NCBI GenBank assembly: GCA_016522385.1 | Contig: JAEKFU010000344.1 | Location: 1-12,656, forward strand | Length of the DNA: 12,656 bases | Source of the DNA: Pseudomonadota bacterium | GTDB lineage: Bacteria; Pseudomonadota; Alphaproteobacteria; Rhizobiales; Aestuariivirgaceae | Reading direction: 5' to 3' | Shown here: piece by piece, positions 1 through 7,713 of the stretch | Layout of the letters: every line of letters begins with the position of its first letter | How positions within the stretch are numbered: position 1 is the stretch's first letter | Notes under the pieces: model-generated | The model's input: the letters and a program-made list of their open reading frames with translations, nothing else | What the model was told of the DNA's origin: nothing | Database searches by the model: none | Position numbers and translations under genes: made by a program

Positions 1-539
1 ACCGGCTCAATCATATCCGTGGCCACGCAACAGCGGGTAAACCAGGTGATATTGTCCAACTGATCGACGAGGCGGGCGAAGTCATAAAGATCGCGCAATG
101 TGGAAGGGCGATACTCTCCGGTGTTGCGGTCGAGCACCTGTACAGCGGCACCGCCTGTGCCATAGTACACGCGATCGCCACCAATCTCGAAATCGCGGCT
201 GGGATGCTGGCCGTGCAGGACAAATTTCTTAGGTGCGCCGGCAACGATATCCTCAATGAACGCGGGCGGAAAACATAACCGTCCGGCATCGTTCAGGTGG
301 CAGCCCAGTTCGAGCGCCTTGTCGGTAACGACCTGCGGTACCTGGGCCATGCCGATTTCCGATAGGATGCGGACCGCGGTGAGGTGGACGCGCTTGATTT
401 CTGAGACACCCAACGGGCGGTATTGTCCACCGACCTGGCCTGGGCCGCTGAATTTCGGCTTGGCGTTCTTGTCCGCGCGGGCCGCGTGGCGGGCGCTGCG
501 GCCGCCTGGTCGGCGTCTGGAAGATTCGCGCACAGTCAT
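1..539 (-). CDS. MttB-family (trimethylamine/betaine-type) corrinoid methyltransferase, N-terminal part, cut by window edge
   Basis: An open frame with no stop runs from an ATG at 539 off the left edge, giving about 179 residues. The product starts MTVRESSRRRPGGRSARHAA, followed by a GGQYRPL motif near residue 40 and a stretch of the type HLTAVRILSEIGM. An Arg-rich leader, then GGQYRPL, then a helical region is the usual N-terminus of the MttB/trimethylamine methyltransferase superfamily. Family members move a methyl group from a quaternary or tertiary amine to a corrinoid protein. Most alphaproteobacterial members lack pyrrolysine and some act on glycine betaine; the pyrrolysine position lies outside the window, so this cannot be judged. 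An in-frame GTG at 548 is an alternative start. The gene is divergent from the FAD/GcvT demethylase at 917, which fits joint methylamine or betaine demethylation. Substrate is inferred, not shown. Confidence 0.88.
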   Translation of the reverse strand, partial: MTVRESSRRRPGGRSARHAARADKNAKPKFSGPGQVGGQYRPLGVSEIKRVHLTAVRILSEIGMAQVPQVVTDKALELGCHLNDAGRLCFPPAFIEDIVAGAPKKFVLHGQHPSRDFEIGGDRVYYGTGGAAVQVLDRNTGEYRPSTLRDLYDFARLVDQLDNITWFTRCCVATDMIEP

Positions 540-635
540 GTAGCTCACTGTAACTGAGCGGTGGCAGGACGGAAGATCTAATTGTCTTCGATTTCAGAAA
601 TCCGACGGACTCGTTCAATGAATACGAAGATCAAC

Positions 636-664
636 GAGTGAATTAATTTTTTTAGCCATGTCAA
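636..664 (-). promoter_or_regulatory. candidate sigma-70 type promoter for the MttB-family gene
   Basis: On the minus strand there is a perfect TTGACA at 664-659, followed by an AT-rich spacer. A poor -10 match (TTCACT or TCACTC) lies at spacing 16-17, about 100 bases upstream of the ATG at 539. Only the -35 hexamer is strong, so this is tentative. Confidence 0.25.
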
Positions 665-788
665 TGATTTAAGTGGAGTGATCTGGTGCAGTGCCGGCTC
701 GAACTGACCCATTGGCATGGAACAACGAAAATGACAGCTTGAATTGCAGGAAGCGGGGTCCATAGGATCAAAGTTGTTCAACTGCGTC

Positions 789-904
789 TAGGGCATGATT
801 CTGAAAAATCGAAGCACACTTCTCAAATGAACATGCTCAAACTCAATAAGCTCGCGGGCGATTCACGGGTCACATTGGTTCAATTTGACCCGATCGTGAG
901 CTAA
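789..904. repeat. possible degenerate Rhizobiales-type intergenic palindromic repeat
   Basis: The element begins TAGGGCATGATTCTGAAAA, and its first half closes with AACATGCTCAAAC. GGGCATG (791-797) pairs with CATGCTC (832-838) with one G-T wobble, and there is an internal GAAG/CTTC hairpin (stem arms around the CACA loop). A second palindrome follows from GCTCGCG (850) to CGTGAGCTAA (about 904). This two-hairpin layout and the GCATGATTCTGAAAA word resemble a repeat class scattered between genes in many Rhizobiales. The attribution is from memory; only one copy is in the window, and it is diverged from the form remembered. Confidence 0.45.
866..892. promoter_or_regulatory. strong inverted repeat just upstream of the demethylase start
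   Basis: CGGGTCA (866-872) pairs perfectly with TGACCCG (886-892). Inside it, ATTG (874-877) pairs with CAAT (881-884) around a GTT loop, with one mismatch (873/885). This gives an 11-pair stem over 27 bases that ends 10 bases before the ribosome binding site AAGGGAGG (903-910). It may be the second arm of the repeat element at 789-904, or an operator or RNA hairpin acting on the gene at 917. Confidence 0.45.
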
Positions 905-916
905 GGGAGGTCTGGC

Positions 917-3367
917 GTGAAATCACACGCAAGGGTTGTTGTCATCGGCGGCGGAATCGCCGGGTGCAGTGCGCTTTATCACCTGACACTTGAGGGGTGG
1001 TGCGATGTGGTGTTGGTCGAGCGCGATGAGCTGACCTCTGGCACGACTTGGCATTCCGCGGCTCAGGTGACCAATTTCGGTGCGGTGCAGACCATGGTCG
1101 GTCTCAAGACCCATTCGATCAAGCTCTATCAGGAATTGGCGGACGATCCCGACTATCCGATCAACTATCACCATGCCGATGGCGGCATTCGCCTTGCCTC
1201 GACGAAGGACCATCTGGACGGTTATCACCACTTTGCGTCAATGGCCAAGGGCATGGGGGTCGACCTGGAGGTGATCGATGCGGAGGAATGCGCGCGACGG
1301 CACCCCCTGATCGAGACGCACGAGTTAGTCGGCGGCCTATGGGATCCCCTCGACGGCGATATCGATCCGGCGCAACTGTGCCAGGCGCTGGCGCGGCGGG
1401 CGCGCAAGGCTGGTGCGGAAGTCTATCGTCACACGCCTGTTCACGACATCTCACACAAGGCGAATGGCGAGTGGGTGGTACATACCGACAAGGGCGACAT
1501 TACATGTGAGAGAATCGTCAATGCCGGCGGCTACCGGTGCAACGAGATTGGCGCAATGCTCGGTGTTCAGCATCCCGTCATATCCATGGAGCATCAGTAT
1601 TTCCTGACTGAGCCGATTCCAGAGCTCGAGGCGCTCAATCACCGGGTGCCACTGTTGCGCGACCCGCTCGATGATTTCTATTCGCGCCAGGAGAAGAAAG
1701 GCCTGCTCGTTGGCATATACGAGCAGGGCTGCAAGACCTGGGGAATGAACGGCATTGACCCGGCATTCAGCAATTCCCTTTGCCCGGATGATCTCGACCG
1801 CTGTCTGGACAATATTGAACGGGTGTTTAAGCGCATGCCCTGCCTGACCCGCACTGGCATTCATACGATTATCAATGGGCCGATTACGTACTCGGCCGAC
1901 GGACTACCGCTGGTCGGGCAGATTCCAGGTTTGCAGAACGCCTATGCGATCACTGGTCTGAGGGCCGGGGTCGGCGAAGGCGGCGGGCACGGCAAGATCC
2001 TTGCCGAGATCATCGTACATGGCGAGAGCGAATGGGACACTTGGTGTCTCGATCCACGGCGCTTCACGGCCCACGCGACGCTGGACTACACGGCACTGAA
2101 AGCGATCGAAGATTATCAGAACGAATTCCGCTTCCACATGCCGCATGAGCATCGCCCGGCCGGTCGGCGTGCCAAGACAACCACGCTCTATGACAAACTG
2201 AAGGCTGAAGACGCCGCGTTCGCGGTGGTCAATGGCTGGGAGCGGGTGGCGTTTTTCAAACCGACAACAGATTTCGTGGAACGGCACAGTTTCAGATTGA
2301 ACAACACGTTTGATGTCATTGCAAAGGAAGTTGAAACGGTGCAGATGCGGGCCGGTATCCTCGAGGTGTCCGGCTTTAACCGCTACGAGATCGCCGGTGA
2401 TGGCGCGCATGAATGGCTGGACAACATCATGTGCTCACGCGTGCCGCGCAAAACCGGCAAGGTGGGCCTGTGCTATTTCCTCAACGAGAACGGTAATGTC
2501 AAAGGTGAGGCTACACTAGCCAATCTGCCGGATGGGCGCTTGTGGTATGGCTCGGCGGCGGCGGCGGAGTATCACGATATGGACTGGCTGCGTGAGCGGC
2601 TCCCGAGTGATGGTTCGATCAGGATTCAAAGCCTGACAAATACCTATACGATTCTGGTGGTCGCTGGCCCGAGGGCCCGCGAAATCATGCGGCAAGCCGC
2701 ACCCGGGACTGACTGGTCGTGTGAAGCTTTTGGCTGGTTGCAGGCGCAAAATGTCACAATCGGCAATGCGCCGGCGGTCGCCATGTCGGTGAGCTTTTCA
2801 GGCGAATTGGCCTACGAATTGCACATTGCCAATGAGCAGCTTTGCCATGCTTATGAGGTCTTGCGAACCGCCGGAGATGCCTTCGGCATGACCGGTTTTG
2901 GTCTTTATGCGGTTGAGTCCATGCGGCTGGAGAAAGGCTACCGTCATTGGAAAGCGGATCTGATCACCGAGTTTAATCCGTTCGAAAGCGGGCTTGGACG
3001 GTTCGTTGATATGCGCAAGGACTTTGTCGGCAAGCCAGCGCTCGAAAAAATGATCAAAGCGGGGCCGCGACGCAAGTTTGTGTCGATGATTATTGATGCG
3101 GCACATGCACCGGCGCATCCGGGCACTTCGATTGTCTGTGACGGGCAGGTGGTCGGCACGGTAACGTCGGCGAGCTGGGGTCACAGGATCGACAAAAACC
3201 TAGCAATGGGCTTTGTTGAGCCGGGCTGCGCAGAGATCGGTAGCAAACTTGCTGTCGATATTACCGAAGGCACATTCCCGGCCGAGGTCTGCGACGAGTG
3301 CCTCTATGATCCAGACAATGAACGGGTAAGGGCCTCTAGTTGGCGGGATTGTTCTAATCGCCGTTGA
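917..3367 (+). CDS. FAD-dependent dimethylglycine/sarcosine dehydrogenase-like protein with C-terminal GcvT domain
   Basis: The 816-residue product has the two-part architecture of dimethylglycine and sarcosine dehydrogenases. The N-terminal half is a DAO-type FAD domain with a Rossmann motif GGGIAG at residues 11-16. TSGTTWHSA at 40-48 contains His46, the position that carries covalently bound FAD in this family. An FAO central region follows, then a GcvT-type folate-binding half from about residue 430, with SFSGELAYELH and the ending YDPDNERVRAS. Family members oxidise an N-methyl group and can pass the one-carbon unit to tetrahydrofolate. The start is GTG, chosen because AAGGGAGG lies six bases upstream and the Rossmann strand follows at once. 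It is divergent from an MttB-family methyltransferase, a pairing that suggests stepwise demethylation of betaine or a related methylamine. The exact substrate cannot be read from sequence. Confidence 0.9.
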   Translation: MKSHARVVVIGGGIAGCSALYHLTLEGWCDVVLVERDELTSGTTWHSAAQVTNFGAVQTMVGLKTHSIKLYQELADDPDYPINYHHADGGIRLASTKDHLDGYHHFASMAKGMGVDLEVIDAEECARRHPLIETHELVGGLWDPLDGDIDPAQLCQALARRARKAGAEVYRHTPVHDISHKANGEWVVHTDKGDITCERIVNAGGYRCNEIGAMLGVQHPVISMEHQYFLTEPIPELEALNHRVPLLRDPLDDFYSRQEKKGLLVGIYEQGCKTWGMNGIDPAFSNSLCPDDLDRCLDNIERVFKRMPCLTRTGIHTIINGPITYSADGLPLVGQIPGLQNAYAITGLRAGVGEGGGHGKILAEIIVHGESEWDTWCLDPRRFTAHATLDYTALKAIEDYQNEFRFHMPHEHRPAGRRAKTTTLYDKLKAEDAAFAVVNGWERVAFFKPTTDFVERHSFRLNNTFDVIAKEVETVQMRAGILEVSGFNRYEIAGDGAHEWLDNIMCSRVPRKTGKVGLCYFLNENGNVKGEATLANLPDGRLWYGSAAAAEYHDMDWLRERLPSDGSIRIQSLTNTYTILVVAGPRAREIMRQAAPGTDWSCEAFGWLQAQNVTIGNAPAVAMSVSFSGELAYELHIANEQLCHAYEVLRTAGDAFGMTGFGLYAVESMRLEKGYRHWKADLITEFNPFESGLGRFVDMRKDFVGKPALEKMIKAGPRRKFVSMIIDAAHAPAHPGTSIVCDGQVVGTVTSASWGHRIDKNLAMGFVEPGCAEIGSKLAVDITEGTFPAEVCDECLYDPDNERVRASSWRDCSNRR

Positions 3368-3468
3368 TCATGGCCCTTAATTTAGCCCGGAAAAGCGTCG
3401 GCCGAACGGCTGGGGCAGCATTTTCGTTCAACGACTCCAGCAAATGGCTGCATAAACGTGAAGCTGCT

Positions 3469-4215
3469 CTAGATCTCTTCGGGTTCGGGTCTGAGTGAGC
3501 GCCAGACGCAGATCACTATGAAATAAAGCGATGCTAACACCCAGAGCCAGAAGACGATCGGAGAGATGTCGCGGACTTTCTGGAGATCCGGATCGATCAT
3601 CACAAGCCGGATCGATGTTGCGCCCCACAACACGGTCATTGGGATCGTGACTGAACGCCAGTCGCGGACCCGCAACGGATGGACCCACTTGAATGGAATG
3701 AAGGTGAGGACACCGCAAATCGCGAGGACGGTGAGATTGAGCCACGGGCCGGTTTGCAGGACGTGGAAGGCCAAGACGATGAGGTTCCAAACTGCCGGAA
3801 AGCCGGAGAAGTAATAGTCAGATGTCTTCATGCTGACATTGGCAAACGTATAACACGAGACTGCCATGACCCCGGCCGCGGTGACGACTTCCCAGCCACC
3901 GGGTACAAGATTGAACCAGTAGATCATCATCGCCGGTACGGCGACGTAGTTGAAATAATCAATGACACTGTCGAGGGTGTGGCCGTCGACCTGCGGTGCG
4001 TGTTCGCTAACGCCGACCCGTCTGGCAAGTGTGCCGTCGATACCATCAACGAAGAGCGCAAAGCCCAACCACATGAAGGCAGAAACCTTATCGCCTTCCA
4101 GAATGGCCACGAGCGCCAGAAAACCCAGAACAATGCCGGATGCCGTGAAGGCATGTACCGCCCAGGCGGCAGCAACTTTCTTGGCTGGCGGCTTTGTATG
4201 CAGATCAGTGCTCAT
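3469..4215 (-). CDS. pcs: phosphatidylcholine synthase (CDP-diacylglycerol:choline phosphatidyltransferase)
   Basis: The 248-residue product is an integral inner-membrane CDP-alcohol phosphatidyltransferase with about seven or eight hydrophobic segments. The catalytic motif is complete: D60-G61-x2-A64-R65, then G78-x3-D82-x3-D86, embedded in VDGIDGTLARR and GHTLDSVIDY. The spacing between AR and G is longer than in the classical motif, as is typical of Pcs. The stretch FANVSMKTSDYYFSGFPAVW near 124-143 is also Pcs-like. Pcs condenses choline directly with CDP-diacylglycerol to make phosphatidylcholine and CMP, a route typical of rhizobia and relatives. It lies 172 bases downstream of a thiolase gene on the same strand, far enough to have its own promoter. 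The upstream ribosome binding site is weak. It is convergent with the FAD/GcvT gene, 101 bases away. A choline theme joins it to that gene, though the link is inferred. Confidence 0.92.
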   Translation of the reverse strand: MSTDLHTKPPAKKVAAAWAVHAFTASGIVLGFLALVAILEGDKVSAFMWLGFALFVDGIDGTLARRVGVSEHAPQVDGHTLDSVIDYFNYVAVPAMMIYWFNLVPGGWEVVTAAGVMAVSCYTFANVSMKTSDYYFSGFPAVWNLIVLAFHVLQTGPWLNLTVLAICGVLTFIPFKWVHPLRVRDWRSVTIPMTVLWGATSIRLVMIDPDLQKVRDISPIVFWLWVLASLYFIVICVWRSLRPEPEEI

Positions 4216-4387
4216 TTTTCTAGATTACACAAATTCCCGATGCTGTCAGCAATCCGCACCTATCCATGTCGTATAAGTGTCTGCGCGAATTATGGTTTTT
4301 TGCTGATGGGACCACACGCAAAGGTTACTCAACTGAGAGCATGCCAGCATAACTTGTTGGCTCGATCGTAAAAGGCGAATTTGACGG

Positions 4388-5548
4388 TTAGCGCATACGT
4401 TCAAGCACCGATACGTAATTGGCCACGGCCGCGCCGCCCATGTTGAAGATTCCCGCCAATTCTGGGTTCGTGATCTGCATGCCGTTGGCCTCGCCCAGCA
4501 GCTGCATCGCGGCCATTATGTGCATCGAAACACCGGTAGCACCGATCGGGTGCCCCTTGGATTTCAGGCCACCGGACGGGTTAACCGGGAGTTTGCCGTC
4601 CTTTGTGGTCCAGCCTTCGGTGATCGCGCGGGAGCCCTGTCCCCTGGGCGTTAGCCCCATCGCTTCGTATTCGATCAACTCGGCAATGGTAAAACAATCG
4701 TGGGTTTCGACAAATGAAAGATCATTCAGCGATGTGCCGGCGATTTCATGTGCCTTTTTCCAGGCCTGTTCACAGCCTTCGAACTGAACAATGTCGCGGC
4801 GCGACATCGGCATGAAGTCCTGGGCATGGGCGGCGGCCCGGAACGACACGGCCTTTTCGCGCCCTCTTGCGGTCTCACCATCGGTCAGAACGATCGCTGC
4901 AGCACCATCGGACACTAGAGAGCAGTCAGTGCGGCGGATCGGTCCGGCAACATAGGGGTTCTTGTCGGAGACGGTGTTGCAGAATTCGAAGCCAAGGTCT
5001 TTGCGCAATTGGGCGTAGGGGTTTGCAACGCCGTTGGCATGGTTCTTCGCCGCGATCCTTGCCATGGCGGCGGACTGGTCGCCATAACGCTGGAAGTATA
5101 GATCCGCAATGCGACCAAAGACGCCGGCAAAACCTCCCGGCGTGTCCCCTTCTTCCTTTCGATAGGATGCATTGAGAAGGGCATCGCCGATTTCCGCGCC
5201 GGATGCGCTGGTCATTTTTTCCGCACCGACCACCAGCACGAAGCGCGATTTGCCAGCGGCAATTTCGTTAAGTCCCTGATGAACGGCGGCTGAACCGGTG
5301 GCACAGGCATTCTCAACACGTGTCGCCGGTTTGAATCTTAGCTGGTCATCGGCATTGAGGGCGAAAGCGGCAGGAAAGCTTTGTTTTTCAAAACCACCAA
5401 AATTGCCGACATAGATGGCATTGACATCGGCAAATTCAATTCCGGCATTTTCAACCGCGTCATGGGCGACACGGGCGATCAACGTTTCCAGCTCTTCGTC
5501 TTCGAGCTTGCCGAATTGAGAATGGGCCCAGCCAATGATAGCGGCCAT
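4388..5548 (-). CDS. thiolase-family acetyl-CoA C-acyltransferase, SCP-x/SCP2-thiolase type
   Basis: The 386-residue product has the usual thiolase length. The acyl-accepting cysteine is Cys82 in ENACATGSAA. HDCFT at 283-287 and NPSGGLKSKGHPIGATG near 323-339 (His333) supply other active-site parts. The C-terminal FNMGGAAVANYV lacks the CxG cysteine of degradative thiolases, and with HDCF this is the pattern of the SCP-x-like branch. Such enzymes cleave or form 3-oxoacyl-CoA, but many bacterial members have unknown substrates. The start ATG is supported by GGAGG at 5562-5558, nine bases upstream. It sits 25 bases after the metallo-hydrolase gene and is probably co-transcribed with it. The partnership might point to metabolism of an acyl chain released from lipid, which is an inference. 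Confidence 0.88.
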   Translation of the reverse strand: MAAIIGWAHSQFGKLEDEELETLIARVAHDAVENAGIEFADVNAIYVGNFGGFEKQSFPAAFALNADDQLRFKPATRVENACATGSAAVHQGLNEIAAGKSRFVLVVGAEKMTSASGAEIGDALLNASYRKEEGDTPGGFAGVFGRIADLYFQRYGDQSAAMARIAAKNHANGVANPYAQLRKDLGFEFCNTVSDKNPYVAGPIRRTDCSLVSDGAAAIVLTDGETARGREKAVSFRAAAHAQDFMPMSRRDIVQFEGCEQAWKKAHEIAGTSLNDLSFVETHDCFTIAELIEYEAMGLTPRGQGSRAITEGWTTKDGKLPVNPSGGLKSKGHPIGATGVSMHIMAAMQLLGEANGMQITNPELAGIFNMGGAAVANYVSVLERMR

Positions 5549-5573
5549 GATGAAATGCCTCCAATTAACCTGT

Positions 5574-6611
5574 CTACTCTGCGGCCTGTTCTACCACTGG
5601 TCTGTGGTGCGTGGCGAGGGGCGGAATGCTCCAGCTTTCACCCGGTTCAATGACACGGAAATTTTCTGCACCAACGCCATGCTTGTCGAGCGCGATCTCA
5701 TGGTCGATGACCGGTTGGTCGATCGCTTCATCGGTCAACTGTACCGTGCCATGATGAATTGCGATTGAGCGATGAGCGGAAAGATCATTGTGGGCCAGCA
5801 CGGCTTCTTCGGGGTTCATGTGCTGAGCCGACATGAACCAGCGCGGCTCGTAGGCTCCGATCGGGATGAGCGCGAGTCGAGGTGCGCCAAACCGGGCGCG
5901 CACATCGCGGAAGTGGCGGCCGTCGCCATAGCCGGTGTCGGCTGCGAAATAGACCGGGCCGTGCCGGGTTTCGATGACAAAGGCCGACCAAAGCGCCATG
6001 TTGCGGTCCGACGTCGTGCGCTTCGACCAATGGTTGGCCGGTGTCAGGGTGACGTGGAGATCTTCGCCAAGTTGAAATCGGTCACCCCAGTCACCCTCGG
6101 TGATGTCGAATGGGCGACCGGCCTTTTTCATGATGGCGGCGTTACCGAGCGGGGTGATGATGCGCGCGCCGTAAAGATCGTGGAGCTGTCGCAGAGCGGG
6201 TAAATCCATGTGATCATAGTGGTTGTGGCTGACCAGAATGACGTCGATTTCTGGGAGGTCCTTGGCGGCAATGCCGGGATCGCGGACCCGCTTGGGTCCG
6301 GCCCATTGCACCGGGCTAGTCCGTTGGGACAGGAACGGATCGGTCAGAATGTTGAGCCCCCCGAGCTGCAGCAGGACGGTCGCGTGACCGATAAGTGTCG
6401 CCGACAGCCCATCTGAATTGACCGATTTCGGCGGCGGTTGATGGGGCCGGTTCTCAAGCCGTTTGGGCCAGCGGGCCTTCTCACCGTTGAACTGCCATTT
6501 CAGCAAATCGCTGGTGCAGTTGCTGACGCGGTGGTTCGGCACGAAAAAGCGTACGCCGTCAAAGTGATCGGATATTGGGCCCTGATAATAGGGGTTCAGC
6601 TCTTTGGCCAT
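5574..6611 (-). CDS. MBL-fold metallo-hydrolase, NAPE-PLD/RomA-like
   Basis: The 345-residue product has a metallo-beta-lactamase fold with a full set of apparent metal ligands: His129, His131, Asp133 and His134 in SHNHYDHMD, His194 in PANHWS, Asp225 in AADTGYGD and His287 in IHHGT. The sequence order, the GHATVLLQL strand and the MNPEEAV segment match the branch that includes N-acylphosphatidylethanolamine phospholipase D and bacterial RomA/UlaG-like proteins. No signal peptide is evident, so it is probably cytoplasmic or membrane-associated. It is the first gene of a likely minus-strand operon with the thiolase, and Pcs lies beyond, so a role in phospholipid or N-acyl-lipid turnover is plausible but not shown. 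The ribosome binding site before the ATG is weak. It shares a 163-base divergent region with the transaminase gene. Confidence 0.85.
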   Translation of the reverse strand: MAKELNPYYQGPISDHFDGVRFFVPNHRVSNCTSDLLKWQFNGEKARWPKRLENRPHQPPPKSVNSDGLSATLIGHATVLLQLGGLNILTDPFLSQRTSPVQWAGPKRVRDPGIAAKDLPEIDVILVSHNHYDHMDLPALRQLHDLYGARIITPLGNAAIMKKAGRPFDITEGDWGDRFQLGEDLHVTLTPANHWSKRTTSDRNMALWSAFVIETRHGPVYFAADTGYGDGRHFRDVRARFGAPRLALIPIGAYEPRWFMSAQHMNPEEAVLAHNDLSAHRSIAIHHGTVQLTDEAIDQPVIDHEIALDKHGVGAENFRVIEPGESWSIPPLATHHRPVVEQAAE

Positions 6612-6712
6612 TTCCGCAAGATGTGGTCAATCGGAGCTCAGTTCAAGCACCAAATCCGGAATTCGTGAATGATGCGCCGGAAGTTTTGAGAGGTCTGGAC
6701 GTCAGGCGGCAA

Positions 6713-6736
6713 TTCTGTTTGGGTGCACCCGCAGAA
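6713..6736. promoter_or_regulatory. interrupted palindrome in the divergent promoter region
   Basis: GGGTGCACCC at 6721-6730 is a perfect ten-base palindrome. It is flanked by TTCTG (6713-6717) and CAGAA (6732-6736), which also pair, with unequal spacers of three and one bases. It sits 38 bases before the transaminase start and about 100 bases from the metallo-hydrolase start. It could be an operator for either gene, but no regulator is encoded nearby. Confidence 0.35.
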
Positions 6737-6774
6737 CTCAAGTGGGAATTGTCGTGTGAATGTGGGAGGGTTGA

Positions 6775-7629
6775 ATGAGTCGTATCGTCTATCTGAATGG
6801 AGAATTTCTGCCGGAAGAGGACGCTAGGGTATCGATCTTCGACCGTGGCTATCTGTTCGGTGACGGGGTCTATGAGGTGGTGCCGGTGATCGGGTCGAAG
6901 TTGATCGACAAGGCACCTTTCCTGGAACGCCTCGACCACTCGCTGGGCGAACTGGGAATCGAGTGGCCCTGTTCGAGGGAAGAATATGTCGGTTTCCACG
7001 AGGAACTTATCGATTGCAATGAAATCACGGAAGGTACGGTGTATTCACAAGTTACGCGCGGCGTTGCCGAACGTGATTTTCCCTTTCCCGAGGATATCAA
7101 ACCTGCGGTGATGGCATTTACCCAGGTCAGGCAACTGATCGACAATCCAGCAGCCGACATCGGCGTCAAGGTGGCGACGGTCGAAGATCTTCGCTGGCGC
7201 CGCCGCGACATCAAATCGATCGCACTTCTTGCCCAGGTATTGGCCAAGCAGGAGGCGGCCGAGAAGGGTGCGTTCGAGGCCTGGATGGTTGAGGACGGCA
7301 ATGTGACGGAGGGCTCATCGTCATCAGCCTATATTGTCAAAAACGGCACGGTTGTGACACGGCCGCTGACCCGCGACATTCTGCCCGGCATCCGTCGCAA
7401 GGTACTCTTGCAACTGGCTGCAGAGCACCAGATCCACATTGAAGAGCGTCCGTTCACAGTTGCCGAAGCGCTCGAGGCAGATGAAGCCTTCCTGTCAAGC
7501 GCGTCCAGCTTCGTTCTGCCGATTGTCGAGATTGACGGTCGACAGATCGGCACAGGCAGCCCAGGGCCAATGGCGCGGCGGATGCGCGACATTTATATCG
7601 ATGCCGCCAGGGCCGAAGCCGCACAGTGA
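6775..7629 (+). CDS. dat: PLP-dependent class IV aminotransferase, D-amino acid transaminase type
   Basis: The 284-residue product is a full-length fold-type IV aminotransferase. It opens VYLNGEFLPEEDARVSIFDR and has GYLFGDGVYEV at 25-35. The PLP-binding lysine is Lys147 in DIKSIALLAQVLAK, and Glu179 in NVTEGSSSSAY is the expected cofactor-ring contact. These match D-alanine/D-amino acid transaminase better than branched-chain aminotransferase or ADC lyase. Family enzymes exchange amino groups between D-amino acids and 2-oxo acids. In the carboxylate-binding segment TRGVAERDFPFP the conserved Arg (R100) is present, but the following His known from the Bacillus enzyme is Phe102 here, so preference may differ. 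The ATG has GGGAGGG at 6764-6770, four bases upstream. Proximity to two racemase-family genes and a hydantoinase supports a D-amino-acid theme. Confidence 0.85.
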   Translation: MSRIVYLNGEFLPEEDARVSIFDRGYLFGDGVYEVVPVIGSKLIDKAPFLERLDHSLGELGIEWPCSREEYVGFHEELIDCNEITEGTVYSQVTRGVAERDFPFPEDIKPAVMAFTQVRQLIDNPAADIGVKVATVEDLRWRRRDIKSIALLAQVLAKQEAAEKGAFEAWMVEDGNVTEGSSSSAYIVKNGTVVTRPLTRDILPGIRRKVLLQLAAEHQIHIEERPFTVAEALEADEAFLSSASSFVLPIVEIDGRQIGTGSPGPMARRMRDIYIDAARAEAAQ

Positions 7630-7713
7630 TATCAAATCTAGCAGCCGACGTGTTGTGGCAGCGCCGTAACGATTTCCCAGGATTGAGTGTTCGCTACATC
7701 TGCCGCACTATCC

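Larger units (their letters stand above)
540..916. other. 377-base divergent intergenic region between the methyltransferase and demethylase genes
   Basis: No convincing gene is present. The left half (about 580-680) is relatively AT-rich, with a run of T at 647-653, and is the natural place for promoters. The right part (789-904) holds a two-part palindromic element described separately. Short frames here, such as one on the minus strand at 578-781, show no recognisable motif and are probably chance. The region likely controls both flanking genes. Confidence 0.6.

Noticed and set aside
253..618. Minus-strand open frame of 121 residues
   Set aside because: It is out of frame with the MttB-family sequence that covers the same bases and has recognisable motifs.
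3385..3420. GCCG/CGGC hairpin between the convergent FAD/GcvT and pcs genes as a terminator
   Set aside because: The stem is only four base pairs and no T run follows at the right distance on either strand.
4216..4250. Promoter-like TTGCTG with TGTAAT 17 bases later upstream of pcs
   Set aside because: The -35 match is poor and the predicted transcript would start almost at the ATG.
3679..4371. Plus-strand open frame of 230 residues
   Set aside because: It lies over phosphatidylcholine synthase on the other strand, which has complete catalytic motifs and membrane segments.
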